Assembly: GCF_018343795.1 (NCBI RefSeq)
Contig: NZ_CP074346.1
Span: 1,984,001 to 2,048,000 of the forward strand
Source: Phocoenobacter atlanticus subsp. cyclopteri
GTDB lineage: Bacteria; Pseudomonadota; Gammaproteobacteria; Enterobacterales; Pasteurellaceae
Direction: 5' to 3'
DNA length: 64,000 bases
The notes under the pieces are model-generated. The model was not told the DNA's origin, did no database searches, and was given only the letters and a program-made list of their open reading frames with translations. A program made the position numbers and the translations under genes. The first letter of the stretch is position 1. Every line of letters begins with the position of its first letter. Below are positions 20,258-30,174 of the stretch, one piece after another.

Positions 20258-21382
20258 TTATTTACCTAGCGTATCAAAAAAACGTTTTACGCCGTCAAAA
20301 AAACCGTCGTGTTTTGGGCGATGTTTTTTATGCCCTTTAAGGGTTTCTTCTAATTTTCTAAGTAACTCTTTTTGCTCGTCTGTTAATGAAACAGGAGTTT
20401 CAATGGTCACTTTACAAATTAAATCACCTGCATACCCACCACGAGGAGACACTACACCTTTACCACGCACTCGGAATAATTTCCCCGTTTGGGTTTCTGC
20501 TGGTATTTTTAATTTTACTCTGCCTTCAAGGGTTGGTACTTCAATTTCACCACCAAGAGCCGCCATTGTAAAGCTAATCGGTACTTCACAATAAAGGTTT
20601 GAACCATCACGTTCAAAAATATCGTGTGGTTTAACGTGAATGACAACGTATAAATCGCCCGCTGGTGCACCATTCTCTCCTGCTGCACCTTCACCAGATA
20701 AACGTAATTGATTGCCTGTATCCACTCCCGCAGGAATAGAAACTGAAAGGCTTCTTGGTTTATTAACTCGCCCTTCACCATAACAAGATTTACATTTTTT
20801 CTCGATTTTCTTACCGCTTCCATTACAGCTTGGGCAGATGACTTCGGATACAAAGAAACTTTGTTGACGGCGAATGCGTCCATTACCGTGACAGTGCGAA
20901 CAAGTATATACTTTGGAATCTTTCTCAGCACCACTACCGTGACAGTTATCGCATTGCACAAGCGTCTGAATGCGAATATCTTTTTTTACACCTTTAACGG
21001 CTTCTTCAAGAGTAATTTCAAGGTTATATTGCAGATCATCGCCACGCACTACGCGTGAACGTCCACGACCACCGCCGCCGAACATTTCGCTGAAAATATC
21101 TTCAAAGCCACCAAAACCACCCCCGAATCCACCTGATCCGCCACCAAATCCACCTTGTTCAAAGGCTTGGTGTCCGTACTGATCGTACATTGAGCGTTTT
21201 TCTTGATCGCCTAATACTTCATAGGCTTCTTTGATCTCTTTAAATTTTTCTTCTGCTTCTTTACTGCCTTGGTGTTTATCTGGGTGGTGCTTCGCCGCCA
21301 AACGTTTATAAGCACGTTTGATTTCTTGCTCGCTCGCCCCTTTGTTTAAACCAAGGATTTCGTAATAATCTTTTTTTGACAT
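20258..21382 (-). CDS. dnaJ: Chaperone DnaJ (Hsp40)
   Basis: DnaJ delivers unfolded clients to DnaK and stimulates its ATPase. The 374-aa protein is a type I Hsp40. It has an N-terminal J domain with HHPDKH at about residue 32, a Gly/Phe-rich linker ([14 protein letters not shown]), four CxxCxGxG zinc repeats at about 140-205 and a C-terminal substrate-binding domain. It lies 128 bp downstream of dnaK in the same direction. The gap holds an inverted uptake-signal pair and a GC-rich palindrome that could reduce read-through. Confidence 0.98.
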   Translation of the reverse strand: MSKKDYYEILGLNKGASEQEIKRAYKRLAAKHHPDKHQGSKEAEEKFKEIKEAYEVLGDQEKRSMYDQYGHQAFEQGGFGGGSGGFGGGFGGFEDIFSEMFGGGGRGRSRVVRGDDLQYNLEITLEEAVKGVKKDIRIQTLVQCDNCHGSGAEKDSKVYTCSHCHGNGRIRRQQSFFVSEVICPSCNGSGKKIEKKCKSCYGEGRVNKPRSLSVSIPAGVDTGNQLRLSGEGAAGENGAPAGDLYVVIHVKPHDIFERDGSNLYCEVPISFTMAALGGEIEVPTLEGRVKLKIPAETQTGKLFRVRGKGVVSPRGGYAGDLICKVTIETPVSLTDEQKELLRKLEETLKGHKKHRPKHDGFFDGVKRFFDTLGK

Positions 21383-21399
21383 TGTTTTGACCTAATCAT

Positions 21400-21453
21400 A
21401 AGCGGTTAGATTTTTATAAAAATTTGCAAATTTTATCTAAAATATGACCGCTT
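21400..21453. repeat. Inverted pair of DNA uptake signal sequences between dnaK and dnaJ
   Basis: AAGCGGT (21400-21406) and ACCGCTT (21447-21453) are in inverted orientation. The intervening bases contain TAGATTTTTATAAA and TTTATCTAAAA, which extend the stem. Such USS dyads often double as transcription terminators in Pasteurellaceae. Confidence 0.7.
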
Positions 21454-21467
21454 GTTTTATACGGTAA

Positions 21468-21490
21468 AGGGGCGTATTTAATACGCCCCT
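21468..21490. repeat. GC-rich palindrome (AGGGGCGTATT / AATACGCCCCT)
   Basis: Perfect 11-bp arms surround one central base and are followed by acaatttg. The GC content is far above the surroundings. It resembles interspersed palindromes and shares its outer end with the hairpin at 16126-16162. Confidence 0.6.
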
Positions 21491-21510
21491 ACAATTTGAA
21501 TTAAATAAAA

Positions 21511-23421
21511 TTATTTATCTTTTACTTCTTCAAACTCTGCATCAACAACATCGTCGTCTTTTTTCGCAGATGATTGCTCTTGACCTGCACCTTGTTGAGC
21601 TGCTTGTGCCTGAGCTTGGGCTGCTTGCATTAAAGGTTCTGCCGCTTTCACTAATGCTTCAACTTTTGCATCAATTTCAGCTTTGTCTTCACCTTTAGCC
21701 GCTGTTTCTAACTCTTTTGCAGCTTCTTCAATTTTTTCTTTATCGTCAGCACTGATTGCATCGCCTGCTTCTTCAACCTGTTTACGAGTTGAGTGAACTA
21801 AGTGATCTGCTTGGTTACGAGCTTGAACTAACTCTTCAAACTTACGATCTTCTTCCGCATTCGCTTCTGCGTCACGTACCATTTGTTCTACTTCTTCATC
21901 ACTCAAACCGCTTGATGCTTGAATTTTGATTTGTTGCTCTTTGCCGGTATTTTTATCTTTCGCCGATACGTTGATGATACCGTTTGCGTCAATATCAAAA
22001 GTCACTTCAATTTGTGGCATACCACGAGGTGCTGGGTTAATGCCTTCAAGGTTGAATTGACCTAATGATTTATTTGCTGACGCTTGTTTACGTTCGCCTT
22101 GTAACACGTGGATAGTTACCGCACTTTGGTTGTCTTCCGCTGTTGAGAATACTTGTGATTTCTTAGTAGGAATCGTGGTGTTTTTCTCAATTAAGGTTGT
22201 CATCACGCCACCCATTGTTTCAATACCTAATGATAATGGGGTTACGTCTAATAATAATACGTCTGTTACATCGCCCGCTAATACACCACCTTGAACTGCA
22301 GCACCGATTGCCACTGCTTCATCAGGGTTTACATCTTTACGAGGTGCTTTACCGAAGAACTCTTCTACTTTTTTCTGTACAAGAGGCATACGAGTTTGTC
22401 CACCCACAAGGATGACATCGTTGATTTCAGACACGCTTAAACCTGCGTCTTTTAATGCGATTTTGATTGGCTCTAATGATTTCGCCACTAAATCTTCTAC
22501 TAATGATTCTAATTTCGCACGAGAAATGGTAATCACTAAGTGTTTAGGACCTGTTGCGTCCGCTGTAATATAAGGTAAGTTTACTTCCGTTGATTGTGCA
22601 GAAGAAAGCTCGATTTTCGCTTTTTCAGCGGCTTCTTTCACACGTTGCATTGCCATTGGATCGTTGCGTAAATCAATGTTTTGATCTTTTTTGAACTCAT
22701 CAACTAAGTAATTGATCACACGGTTATCAAAGTCTTCACCACCTAAGTGAGTATCCCCGTTTGTCGCACGCACTTCAAAAGTTTGCTCGCCATCGAAGTT
22801 ATCCATCTCGATGATTGATAAGTCAAATGTACCACCACCTAAGTCATAAACTGCCACGATTTGGTTTTCTTTTTTGCTGTCTAAACCGTAAGCTAATGCT
22901 GCCGCTGTTGGTTCGTTGATGATACGTTTTACTTCTAAACCAGCGATACGACCTGCGTCTTTGGTTGCTTGACGCTGTGCATCGTTAAAGTATGCAGGCA
23001 CAGTGATAACTGCTTCTGTTACTTTTTCACCTAAAAAGTCTTCTGCTGTTTTTTTCATTTTTTTCAATATTTCAGCAGAAATTTGAGGTGGAGCTAATTT
23101 ATCATCATTAACAGAAACCCACGCATCGCCATTATCAGCTTTAACAATGCTGAATGGCATAATACCAATATCACGTTGAACTTCATTGTCTTCAAAACGA
23201 CGACCGATTAAACGTTTGATTGCAAATACGGTATTTTTTGGGTTTGTGATAGCTTGACGTTTTGCAGGTTGTCCAACTAAAGTTTCTTTATCTGTATAAG
23301 CGATAATTGAAGGGGTTGTTCTTGCCCCTTCCACATTTTCAATTACACGAGGTTTATCACCGTCCATTACCGCTACACAAGAGTTAGTTGTTCCTAAGTC
23401 AATACCAATAATTTTTCCCAT
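21511..23421 (-). CDS. dnaK: Chaperone DnaK (Hsp70)
   Basis: DnaK is the ATP-driven Hsp70 chaperone of the cytoplasm. The 636-aa protein starts [18 protein letters not shown] (phosphate 1 loop) and has [13 protein letters not shown] (phosphate 2), [10 protein letters not shown] (adenosine site) and the linker [15 protein letters not shown]. The beta-sandwich substrate domain and helical lid follow. The C-terminus [11 protein letters not shown] carries the EEVD-like tail typical of proteobacterial DnaK. It is first gene of dnaK-dnaJ behind a sigma-32-type promoter. Confidence 0.99.
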   Translation of the reverse strand: MGKIIGIDLGTTNSCVAVMDGDKPRVIENVEGARTTPSIIAYTDKETLVGQPAKRQAITNPKNTVFAIKRLIGRRFEDNEVQRDIGIMPFSIVKADNGDAWVSVNDDKLAPPQISAEILKKMKKTAEDFLGEKVTEAVITVPAYFNDAQRQATKDAGRIAGLEVKRIINEPTAAALAYGLDSKKENQIVAVYDLGGGTFDLSIIEMDNFDGEQTFEVRATNGDTHLGGEDFDNRVINYLVDEFKKDQNIDLRNDPMAMQRVKEAAEKAKIELSSAQSTEVNLPYITADATGPKHLVITISRAKLESLVEDLVAKSLEPIKIALKDAGLSVSEINDVILVGGQTRMPLVQKKVEEFFGKAPRKDVNPDEAVAIGAAVQGGVLAGDVTDVLLLDVTPLSLGIETMGGVMTTLIEKNTTIPTKKSQVFSTAEDNQSAVTIHVLQGERKQASANKSLGQFNLEGINPAPRGMPQIEVTFDIDANGIINVSAKDKNTGKEQQIKIQASSGLSDEEVEQMVRDAEANAEEDRKFEELVQARNQADHLVHSTRKQVEEAGDAISADDKEKIEEAAKELETAAKGEDKAEIDAKVEALVKAAEPLMQAAQAQAQAAQQGAGQEQSSAKKDDDVVDAEFEEVKDK

Positions 23422-23501
23422 TTTTATTCTCCAATAAGATTTTAAATTTTTAAATGTTACAAAAAAGAGTGAGGGTTTGATTCCTCATCCTGACGTTCTA
23501 T

Positions 23502-23532
23502 TAAATAGGGGTTAATTTTTGAGGATCAAGGG
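23502..23532 (-). promoter_or_regulatory. Sigma-32 heat-shock promoter of dnaK
   Basis: On the minus strand, CCCTTGATC (-35, within 23524-23532) is followed after about 12 bases by CCCCTATTTA (-10, 23502-23511). This closely matches the sigma-32 consensus CTTGAAA / CCCCATNT and the known E. coli dnaK P1 promoter (CCCTTGAT, CCCCATTTA). It lies about 80 bp upstream of the start codon. Confidence 0.8.
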
Positions 23533-23632
23533 TAAAAATGAAAAAAATTTTAGATTTATTGTAATTTTATATAGGGTGTATGGATATTTTCTTATAAAAT
23601 GATTGAAATTACTTAAATATAAGGATCCAACA

Positions 23633-24070
23633 ATGTCAATTTGTATTATTACAGGAAGTACGTTAGGTGGAGCAGAATATGTTGCTGACCACATTGAACA
23701 AGTACTCATTACTAAAGGATTAAATGTTGAATTATTTAATAATGCAACATTAGATGATATAAAGGATAAACAGTCTTTATTGGTTGTGACATCTACTCAC
23801 GGTGCAGGAGATTTACCTGAAAATATTCAGCCATTATTTGAAGAATTAGCACAATCAACGTTAAATTTAACGGGAATGAAATTTGGTGTGATTGGTTTAG
23901 GAAGCTCTGATTATGATACTTTTTGCTATGCCGTCGATACTGTTGAACAAATTTTGCAACAAAAAGGGGCAAAACAACTTTGCAATTCGTTAAAAATTGA
24001 TGTTGTAGAAAACTTTGATCACGATGAAACGGCAGAAGCGTGGTTGCCCAACTTTATTGATAAACTATAA
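23633..24070 (+). CDS. mioC: FMN-binding protein MioC
   Basis: MioC is a short-chain flavodoxin-like protein implicated in electron transfer, including support of biotin synthase in E. coli. The 145-aa protein has the FMN phosphate loop TGSTLGGAEYVA at residues 6-17, TSTHGAGDLPENI and GLGSSDYDTFC, all conserved in MioC. I start at ATG 23633 (MSICIITG), ten residues inside the longest frame, because AAGGATCC precedes it and the flavodoxin fold begins there. It is divergent from dnaK. Confidence 0.93.
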   Translation: MSICIITGSTLGGAEYVADHIEQVLITKGLNVELFNNATLDDIKDKQSLLVVTSTHGAGDLPENIQPLFEELAQSTLNLTGMKFGVIGLGSSDYDTFCYAVDTVEQILQQKGAKQLCNSLKIDVVENFDHDETAEAWLPNFIDKL

Positions 24071-24106
24071 TTTATATACGGAACTTCCACTCTACTATTT
24101 TGTCTT

Positions 24107-24331
24107 CTAATAATGCGGTGGAGGAGTTTCTTCTGCTAATGAGGCTATATTACTTGGTTGTGAATTTGTCAATTTTTCTGCAAGATGACGAACCTGTATT
24201 TGAAGTTTATCTAAGATAAACTGCTGTTGAATAATAGCTTGATTTAAATCTTCTATTGCCAGTTCTTGAAAAGCAATTTTTGTTTCAAGTTCTGCAATAT
24301 AAGTTAATAATTGATGAGGAGTTGTATTCAT
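24107..24331 (-). CDS. slyX: SlyX family protein
   Basis: This 74-aa protein is mostly a single coiled-coil helix ([20 protein letters not shown]) ending in the conserved SQPSNIAS and AEETPPPHY tail shared with E. coli SlyX. The function of SlyX is not firmly known. It is divergent from fkpA, as in many gammaproteobacteria. Confidence 0.93.
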   Translation of the reverse strand: MNTTPHQLLTYIAELETKIAFQELAIEDLNQAIIQQQFILDKLQIQVRHLAEKLTNSQPSNIASLAEETPPPHY

Positions 24332-24444
24332 TTTATAATGACTATTGTTTATTAAAAGGATATACTTTACTCCATCTTTTCTTGTGTTTAAACCCTTTGG
24401 CTACATTTATCTTACAAATAGTGCCAAAATTAAAGGAATATATA

Positions 24445-25164
24445 ATGTTAAAAACTAAACTTTCAGCCGTTGCTTTTTCAGTAACATTAATGACAACAAC
24501 TCTGGTTGCTTCACAATCTGTAATGGCAGAACAAAAAGTAGATACTAAATTTATTAATGACTCTTCTTATGCCATTGGTACATTAATGGGTAAGAAAATT
24601 GAACAAATAGTAGAATCTCAAAAAGAAATGCTTGTATACAATCAAGATGAGATTTTAGCAGGTGTAAAAGACACCTTGAAAAAAACAAGTAAGTTAAAAG
24701 AAAAAGAGTTAGAAGCCCATTTAGATGCGTTAGATAAGTATCTTTCTGAAAAACATACTAAAATGACGCTTGAAGCGGGTAAAAAATTCCGTGAAGATTA
24801 TGCTAAAAAAGACGGTGTAAAAACGACTAAATCAGGTTTAATGTATAAAATTGAGCAACAAGGTAAAGGAAAATCACCAAAAATAGAAGATACTGTTAAA
24901 GTACATTACGAAGGAACCCTTACTGATGGTACTGTTTTTGATAGTTCATACAAACGTGGCGAAGCAATTGAGTTTCAATTAAGCCAACTTATTCCTGCGT
25001 GGAAAGAAGCAATCCCTATGCTTAAAAAAGGTGGAAAAATGGAACTTGTGGTACCTGCTGAATTAGGTTACGGCGCTAATCAAGTGGGTAATATTCCAGC
25101 AAATTCAACCTTGATTTTTAAAATTGAATTGTTAGATTTCCAACCAACGAAAACAAAAAAATAA
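24445..25164 (+). CDS. fkpA: FKBP-type peptidyl-prolyl isomerase, periplasmic
   Basis: FkpA is a periplasmic folding chaperone and prolyl isomerase. The 239-aa protein starts at ATG 24445 after TAAAGGAATATATA; the reading frame is open further upstream, but only this start gives a signal peptide (hydrophobic VAFSVTLMTTTLVA, cleavage after SVMA). Residues 25-125 form the helical dimerisation domain. The FKBP domain (about 130-235) includes VHYEGTLTDGTVFDSSY and AELGYGANQVGNIPANSTLIFKIELL. It is separated from yheO by a hairpin. Confidence 0.95.
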   Translation: MLKTKLSAVAFSVTLMTTTLVASQSVMAEQKVDTKFINDSSYAIGTLMGKKIEQIVESQKEMLVYNQDEILAGVKDTLKKTSKLKEKELEAHLDALDKYLSEKHTKMTLEAGKKFREDYAKKDGVKTTKSGLMYKIEQQGKGKSPKIEDTVKVHYEGTLTDGTVFDSSYKRGEAIEFQLSQLIPAWKEAIPMLKKGGKMELVVPAELGYGANQVGNIPANSTLIFKIELLDFQPTKTKK

Positions 25165-25184
25165 GAAACATACTTGAGAATACA

Positions 25185-25212
25185 AGTGGCTAAAATACTA
25201 GCCACTTATTTA
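25185..25212 (+). terminator. Hairpin after fkpA
   Basis: AAGTGGCTA and TAGCCACTT pair around a 6-base loop, followed by ATTTAT. It ends just before the start of the next gene, so it may act as a terminator for fkpA. Confidence 0.6.
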
Positions 25213-25216
25213 TATT

Positions 25217-25873
25217 ATGACGATAGATTCACAACCATTTACCCTTGAAGATTATGCCATTATAGAATCTTATATTCCCGTTGTTGATGGGTTAGCCTCG
25301 TTACTTGGTGAATATTGTGAGATTGTTTTACATTCTCTTGAAAGCCTTGAACATTCCGCGATTTATATCGCAAATGGGCATAATACTGATCGTAAAATAG
25401 GCTCTCCTATTACAAATCGAGCATTGCAGTCGCTACATCAAATGAGTAATCAAGAAAATGCTCAACCTTACTTTACCAAAGCAAAAGGTAATGTATTGAT
25501 GAAATCAAATACCATTGCTATTCGTAATAGTAAGCAACGTATTATTGGTTTGCTCTGTATTAATTTAAATTTAGATGTACCACTTTCGCAGTTCTTTAAT
25601 AGCTTCATTTTGCCAACTGAAGAACCTGAAGTTGAAGAAACCTTTGCCAGCTCAGTTGAAGACTTAGTTGCACAGACTATTGAAAAAACCGTTGATGAAA
25701 TTTCCGCAGATAATTCTGTTGCAAATAACAATAAAAACCGTCAAATCGTGGTTTCTCTTTTTGAAAAAGGAATTTTTGATATTAAAGATGCGATCAATCA
25801 AGTGGCTGAACGCTTAAATATTTCACGCCACACCGTTTATCTTTATATTCGTCAGATTAAACAGGAACAGTAA
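25217..25873 (+). CDS. yheO: YheO-like PAS/HTH transcriptional regulator
   Basis: This 218-aa protein matches the YheO family. It has an N-terminal PAS-like domain (about residues 10-125, [22 protein letters not shown]) and a C-terminal helix-turn-helix ([30 protein letters not shown], about 185-215). It heads the tus cluster, overlapping tusD by one base (taATG). Its effector and targets are unknown. No clear Shine-Dalgarno sequence precedes the ATG, because the fkpA terminator ends four bases upstream. Confidence 0.85.
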   Translation: MTIDSQPFTLEDYAIIESYIPVVDGLASLLGEYCEIVLHSLESLEHSAIYIANGHNTDRKIGSPITNRALQSLHQMSNQENAQPYFTKAKGNVLMKSNTIAIRNSKQRIIGLLCINLNLDVPLSQFFNSFILPTEEPEVEETFASSVEDLVAQTIEKTVDEISADNSVANNNKNRQIVVSLFEKGIFDIKDAINQVAERLNISRHTVYLYIRQIKQEQ

Positions 25874-26253
25874 TGCGTTATGTCGTTGCAGTTAAATCAC
25901 CCGTTTATGGTTCTCAAGGCAGTGCTTTAGCTTATCAATTTATCAAAACATTATTAGAAAATAATTACTCTATTTCTCAAGTTTTTTTCTTTCAAGAGGG
26001 TATTAGTAATGCAAATAAATTGGTTAACCCTGCCACAGACGAGATCAATTTGGTAGAAAAATGGCAATATTTAGCAACATCATACCGCTTATCACTCCAT
26101 TTATGTATCGCTGCCGCACAACGCAGAGGGGTGGTAGATGAAACGACTACCCCACTTCATACTCAAACTAACCTTGCTGAGGGCTTTGTTTTAGCGGGAT
26201 TAGGGGAGTTTTCTCAAGCGGTATTAACAGCGGATCGTTTGGTGACGTTTTAA
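25873..26253 (+). CDS. tusD: Sulfur carrier TusD (tRNA 2-thiouridine synthesis)
   Basis: TusD is the catalytic subunit of the TusBCD relay that passes sulfur from TusA to TusE for the s2U modification of tRNA wobble uridine. The 126-aa DsrE-fold protein keeps the active cysteine at residue 78 ([13 protein letters not shown]), the same position as in E. coli TusD. It is translationally coupled to yheO (taATG) and followed directly by tusC and tusB. Confidence 0.95.
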   Translation: MRYVVAVKSPVYGSQGSALAYQFIKTLLENNYSISQVFFFQEGISNANKLVNPATDEINLVEKWQYLATSYRLSLHLCIAAAQRRGVVDETTTPLHTQTNLAEGFVLAGLGEFSQAVLTADRLVTF

Positions 26254-26254
26254 A

Positions 26255-26626
26255 ATGAAAAAATATAAAATTGCTTTTCTTTTTACTCAACCCCCCTTTG
26301 GTTCAAGCGTAAGCAGAGAAGGACTCGATGCCCTGCTCGCCGCAAGTACCTTTTGTGAAGAAGAGAAAATCTTAATTTGCTTTCTTAATGATGGGGTGTT
26401 TAATCTTATTGCAAATCAAAAGCCACAGTTAATTTTACAAAAAGATCATATTTCTACTTTCAAACTGATTGAATTATATGAACTTTCACACTGTTTTATT
26501 TGTGAAAACTCCCTTGAACAGAGAGCTTTAAACAAGGTTGATTTTGTCATTTCCAATTATCAAATAGTTCCTCAGAAAACACTATTTACGCTTTTAAAAC
26601 AAGCAGAAAAAATACTCACTTTTTAG
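26255..26626 (+). CDS. tusC: Sulfur relay protein TusC
   Basis: This 123-aa DsrF-like subunit of the TusBCD hexamer begins with the typical strand KIAFLFTQPPFGSSVSREGLDALLA. It lacks a catalytic Cys in the TusD position, as expected for a structural subunit. One base separates it from tusD. Confidence 0.93.
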   Translation: MKKYKIAFLFTQPPFGSSVSREGLDALLAASTFCEEEKILICFLNDGVFNLIANQKPQLILQKDHISTFKLIELYELSHCFICENSLEQRALNKVDFVISNYQIVPQKTLFTLLKQAEKILTF

Positions 26627-26634
26627 GATGAATT

Positions 26635-26907
26635 ATGCTCTATACTCTTTCTAAAGCACAATATGATACCAGTGAACTTGAAAATATACTTATCAATGTT
26701 ACTGAACAAGATGCTGTTTTACTTTGGCAAGATGGCGTTCTACAAGCGGTACGATCATCACAACTTTTTGCAAAAATTACGCATTTATTTGTATTAGATC
26801 AAGATGTTGTTGCACGAGGATTAACTTTGTCATCTCATTTTAAACGAGTTAGTTTACAAGAAGTTATCGCTATTACGGATAAATATTATCCACAAATAGC
26901 ATTATAG
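26635..26907 (+). CDS. tusB: Sulfur relay protein TusB
   Basis: The 90-aa DsrH-like subunit completes TusBCD. It has a MLYTLSKAQYD start, a central DAVLLWQDGVLQAV strand-turn-helix and a C-terminal VSLQEVIAITDKY helix. It is preceded by TAGGATGAATT and followed by a strong inverted uptake-signal hairpin. Confidence 0.92.
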   Translation: MLYTLSKAQYDTSELENILINVTEQDAVLLWQDGVLQAVRSSQLFAKITHLFVLDQDVVARGLTLSSHFKRVSLQEVIAITDKYYPQIAL

Positions 26908-26944
26908 CTATTTTAACTCATCAAAAAGCATTTAATAAAAGCAA

Positions 26945-27000
26945 CAAGCGGTAAGATATTTGAAAAAATTTGCAAAAAGTTTCAAGTATCTTACCGCTTG
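26945..27000. terminator. Inverted uptake-signal pair acting as bidirectional terminator (tusB/hldD)
   Basis: CAAGCGGTAAGATA and TATCTTACCGCTTG form a perfect 14-bp inverted repeat between convergent genes. Each arm contains the USS core. A TTTGCAAA segment in the loop is part of the extended USS motif. Confidence 0.8.
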
Positions 27001-27023
27001 GGTATTTCTATAAATAGTAAAAA

Positions 27024-27950
27024 TTATTTATTCAACCATTCCATATAAGCTTTAACCCCTTCAGCAACAGTTTTAAACGGTTTATCGTAACCTGCGTTGC
27101 GTAAAGCGGTAATATCCGCTTGGGTATAAGCTTGATAGCGAGATTTCAAATGTTCAGGGAATGGGATTGTTTCAATTTCACCTTTTTGATGGAAATTGAT
27201 AACAGCATTTGCCACTTCTTGGAATGACTCTGCATTGCCTGTTCCTAAGTTATAAATCCCTGAAATATTGTTTTGCCACGCCCAGATATTGACATCTGCC
27301 ACATCTTCCACATACACAAAATCACGTAAAAAGGTTTCACTGCCCGCGAATAATTTTGGATTTTCGCCTTTTTGAATTTGGGTATTTAAGTGGAATGCCA
27401 CACTTGCCATTGAGCCTTTGTGTTGCTCACGTGGTCCATACACATTGAAATATTTAAACCCACACACTGGCGAGGTCGCTTCTGGTAATAATTTGCGAAC
27501 ATACTCATCAAATAAAAATTTTGAGTAGCCATACACATTTAATGGTGATTCAAATTCACGTTTTTCGATAAAGTTATCGGTACGACCACCATAGGTTGCA
27601 GCACTTGAGGCGTAGAAAAATGGAATTTCACGATCTAAGCAATAATGTAATAACTCTTTGGAATATTCGTAGTTATTATGCATTATATATTTACCATCCC
27701 ATTCCGTTGTGGCAGAGCAAGCCCCTTCGTGGAAAATTGCATCAATGTGATCAAATTCATCACCAGCTACAATAGAGGCAATAAAATCTTCACGATCGCA
27801 ATAATCGGCAATATCTAAATCAACAAGATTGATAAATTTTTCGCCTTTTTTAAGGTTATCTACTACTAAAATGTCTTTACGACCTATTTTGTTCAATGCT
27901 TTAATGATATTACTACCAATAAATCCAGCACCACCTGTTACTATAATCAT
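27024..27950 (-). CDS. hldD: ADP-L-glycero-D-manno-heptose 6-epimerase
   Basis: HldD (RfaD) converts ADP-D,D-heptose to the L,D form used in the lipopolysaccharide inner core. The 308-aa extended short-chain dehydrogenase has the NADP-binding [11 protein letters not shown] at residues 5-15, [11 protein letters not shown], the catalytic Tyr-Lys motif YGYSK and the specific [20 protein letters not shown] block. The next gene, def, lies 11 bp upstream in the same direction, so the two may be cotranscribed. Confidence 0.97.
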   Translation of the reverse strand: MIIVTGGAGFIGSNIIKALNKIGRKDILVVDNLKKGEKFINLVDLDIADYCDREDFIASIVAGDEFDHIDAIFHEGACSATTEWDGKYIMHNNYEYSKELLHYCLDREIPFFYASSAATYGGRTDNFIEKREFESPLNVYGYSKFLFDEYVRKLLPEATSPVCGFKYFNVYGPREQHKGSMASVAFHLNTQIQKGENPKLFAGSETFLRDFVYVEDVADVNIWAWQNNISGIYNLGTGNAESFQEVANAVINFHQKGEIETIPFPEHLKSRYQAYTQADITALRNAGYDKPFKTVAEGVKAYMEWLNK

Positions 27951-27961
27951 TCTTTATTCCT

Positions 27962-28471
27962 TTATTGACGAGCAAGTTGTTTTTTAAGTTTTTGCATTTT
28001 TTGTTTAATGCGTTGGCGTTTTAAAGGGGAAAGGTAATCCACAAATAAAACCCCATTTAAATGGTCAATTTCGTGTTGAATACAGATAGCAAGTAAATCA
28101 TCTGCTTCTAAAATAAATTCCTCACCATTACGATTTAAGGCTTTTACTGTGACTTTTTCTTTACGAGGAACAAAACCTCTAAAACCAGGAATAGAAAGGC
28201 ACCCCTCTTCAATACCCGTTTCACCACTACTTTCAATAATTTCAGGGTTTACTAATACGATTTTGTTAGTTTTATCCCCTTCAATATCCATTGTGATCAC
28301 ACGTTTTAATACATTGACTTGAGGGGCAGCTAAACCGATACCTTCATCTTCATACATTGTATCAAACATATCATCGATAAATTGTTGTAATTCATCATTA
28401 AATTCTGTTACAGGTTCGCATACTTTTGTCAGGGTTTCATCGGGGTAAAGTACGACATCTAATTTTGCCAT
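27962..28471 (-). CDS. def: Peptide deformylase
   Basis: Def removes the formyl group from the N-terminal methionine of new proteins. The 169-aa metalloenzyme has all three motifs: [18 protein letters not shown] (metal-binding Cys) and QHEIDHLNG (HExxH, metal ligands and catalytic Glu). It is divergent from dprA; def-dprA adjacency is common in gammaproteobacteria. Confidence 0.97.
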   Translation of the reverse strand: MAKLDVVLYPDETLTKVCEPVTEFNDELQQFIDDMFDTMYEDEGIGLAAPQVNVLKRVITMDIEGDKTNKIVLVNPEIIESSGETGIEEGCLSIPGFRGFVPRKEKVTVKALNRNGEEFILEADDLLAICIQHEIDHLNGVLFVDYLSPLKRQRIKQKMQKLKKQLARQ

Positions 28472-28565
28472 TTTTGGGATCTCTATCGAAAAATTAATAT
28501 AAAAAGTTCTTCATTCTAACGTTTTTTGATTATAAATAAAAGCCATTACAACAAAGGATGAAAGA

Positions 28566-29689
28566 ATGAATAAAATAGAACAATTATTAAAATTAATCCA
28601 AATTCCACAACTTGGCGCTCAACGTATTGGGCGATTATTAAATGAAGTCAATTTCAATGAATTTTGTGATTATGATAAGACACAATTGCGTCAAATAGGT
28701 TGGAATGAAAAACAAATTCAGCGCTGGTTTCATCCTGATAGAAAAAAATAGAGGAGGTTTTAGCGTGGCAAGAAGATGACAATAATCATCTGCTAACATT
28801 ATTTGATGAAGCTTATCCCTTTTTATTACGCCAAATTAGTACTGCTCCACCCTTGCTCTTTTTTAAAGGTGATCAAGCGGTGCTTTCCTCACCACAAATT
28901 GCCATTGTGGGCAGTCGAGATTATTCCCATTATGGCGAATATTGGGCAAAGCATTTTTCATCGGAATTAGTAAAAAATAATATCGTGGTCACCAGTGGCT
29001 TAGCGATTGGTATTGACGGTTTTTGTCATCAGCAAGTGGTAAAAGAAAAAGGTAAAACCATCGCAGTATTAGGCAGTGGTTTAAATAAAACCTACCCAGC
29101 TCGCCATAAAAAACTATCTGAACAGATTTTAGAAAATGGCGGAGTATTAGTTTCTGAGTTTTTTCCTAATCAGCCACCGCTAGCTGAAAATTTTCCACGT
29201 CGTAACCGAATTATCAGTGGTTTATCATTAGGTACATTAGTGGTTGAAGCCACTATTAAAAGCGGATCATTAATTACCGCACGCTATGCCTTAGAACAAG
29301 GGCGAGAAGTATTTGCTGTTCCAAATTCCGTACAAGATCCTTATGCACAAGGTTGCCATCAGTTGATCAAAGAAGGAGCATTATTGGTGGATTGTGTAGA
29401 AGATATATTAAATGCAATCGAACGACAATTTCAGCCTACCACAAAACCTGTAATTCAAAATACACTATTTGAAAATTCAAAAGTAGAAAATCTTGCAAAA
29501 AATGATCCAAATCTTACCGCTTGCCAACAACAAATTTTATCAAAACTAAGTCTTGAGCCGATTAGTGCTGACGATTTAGCGGAGGCTTGCGAGATGAGTA
29601 TTGAAACTTTGTTGATTGAGCTTTTAACTTTGGAATTAGAGGGTATTGTTAAGCAGGTTTCAGGGGGATATGTGAGAGATAAGCGGTAG
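28566..29689 (+). pseudogene. dprA: DNA-processing protein DprA, frame interrupted at an A7 run
   Basis: DprA loads RecA on incoming single-stranded DNA during natural transformation. The first frame (28566-28751) encodes the N-terminal helical domain (KLIQIPQLGAQRIGRL) and ends right after seven A at 28742-28748. Reading on in the -1 frame from ATA at 28748 continues without a stop to 29689: IEEVLAWQEDDN, IAIVGSRDYSHYGEYWA, SGLAIGIDG, LGSGLNKTYPARH, SEFFPNQPPL, FPRRNRIISGLS and a C-terminal winged-helix domain. Eight A would restore one frame of about 374 aa. Alternatives are a real frameshift, -1 slippage on the run, or a sequencing error. The many uptake signals suggest the lineage is transformable, so loss of DprA would be notable. 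Confidence 0.85.
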
Positions 29690-29856
29690 GATTTTGATAA
29701 AAATTTGCAATATTTCAAATACTAAGTATCGATTAAAGTGTAATTTTAATATTAAATTGAAAACTAAATCTTATTAACATAGTATATTTTATGAAAAATT
29801 TAAGGTTTGAAGATTTTAAGAGTTAGAATCTAAACGACTGATTAAGGAGATACAAG

Positions 29857-30058
29857 ATGGGAAAACTAAATAAAGATGAACAAGAATTAGTAGATTCAAT
29901 GGTTAATGCTATTTCAAATGGAAAAACAAACAGTACAAATTTCATTAAGCTTGAAAAAGTCATCACTTAATAAGATCAAAAAATATGCAAAAGAAATGAA
30001 TGTGCCTTATCAAACTTTTTTGCGTACTTATATTGATAAAATAGCCCTTTCTCTTTAG
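29857..30058 (+). pseudogene. Frameshifted CopG/BrnA-like antitoxin remnant
   Basis: An ATG after AAGGAGATACAAG starts MGKLNKDEQELVDSM, similar to the N-terminus of BrnA/CopG-type antitoxins, but the frame stops at 29970. The +1 frame from about 29942 continues SLSLKKSSLNKIKKYA then KEMNVPYQTFLRTYIDKI to a stop at 30058, the typical C-terminal ribbon-helix-helix of this family (PYQT.. motif). One base seems lost near 29940. No toxin gene is adjacent. I infer an inactivated toxin-antitoxin remnant. Confidence 0.6.
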
Positions 30059-30174
30059 TTAAAATTTATGGTTGCCCTGAGGTAAGTGGCGGGACTTTGA
30101 TAAGAATCTTAGATTTACTGAATTTTGTAACGGTATGATATGATTAATTCTTAAAATAGCAATGGAGTAGTATC

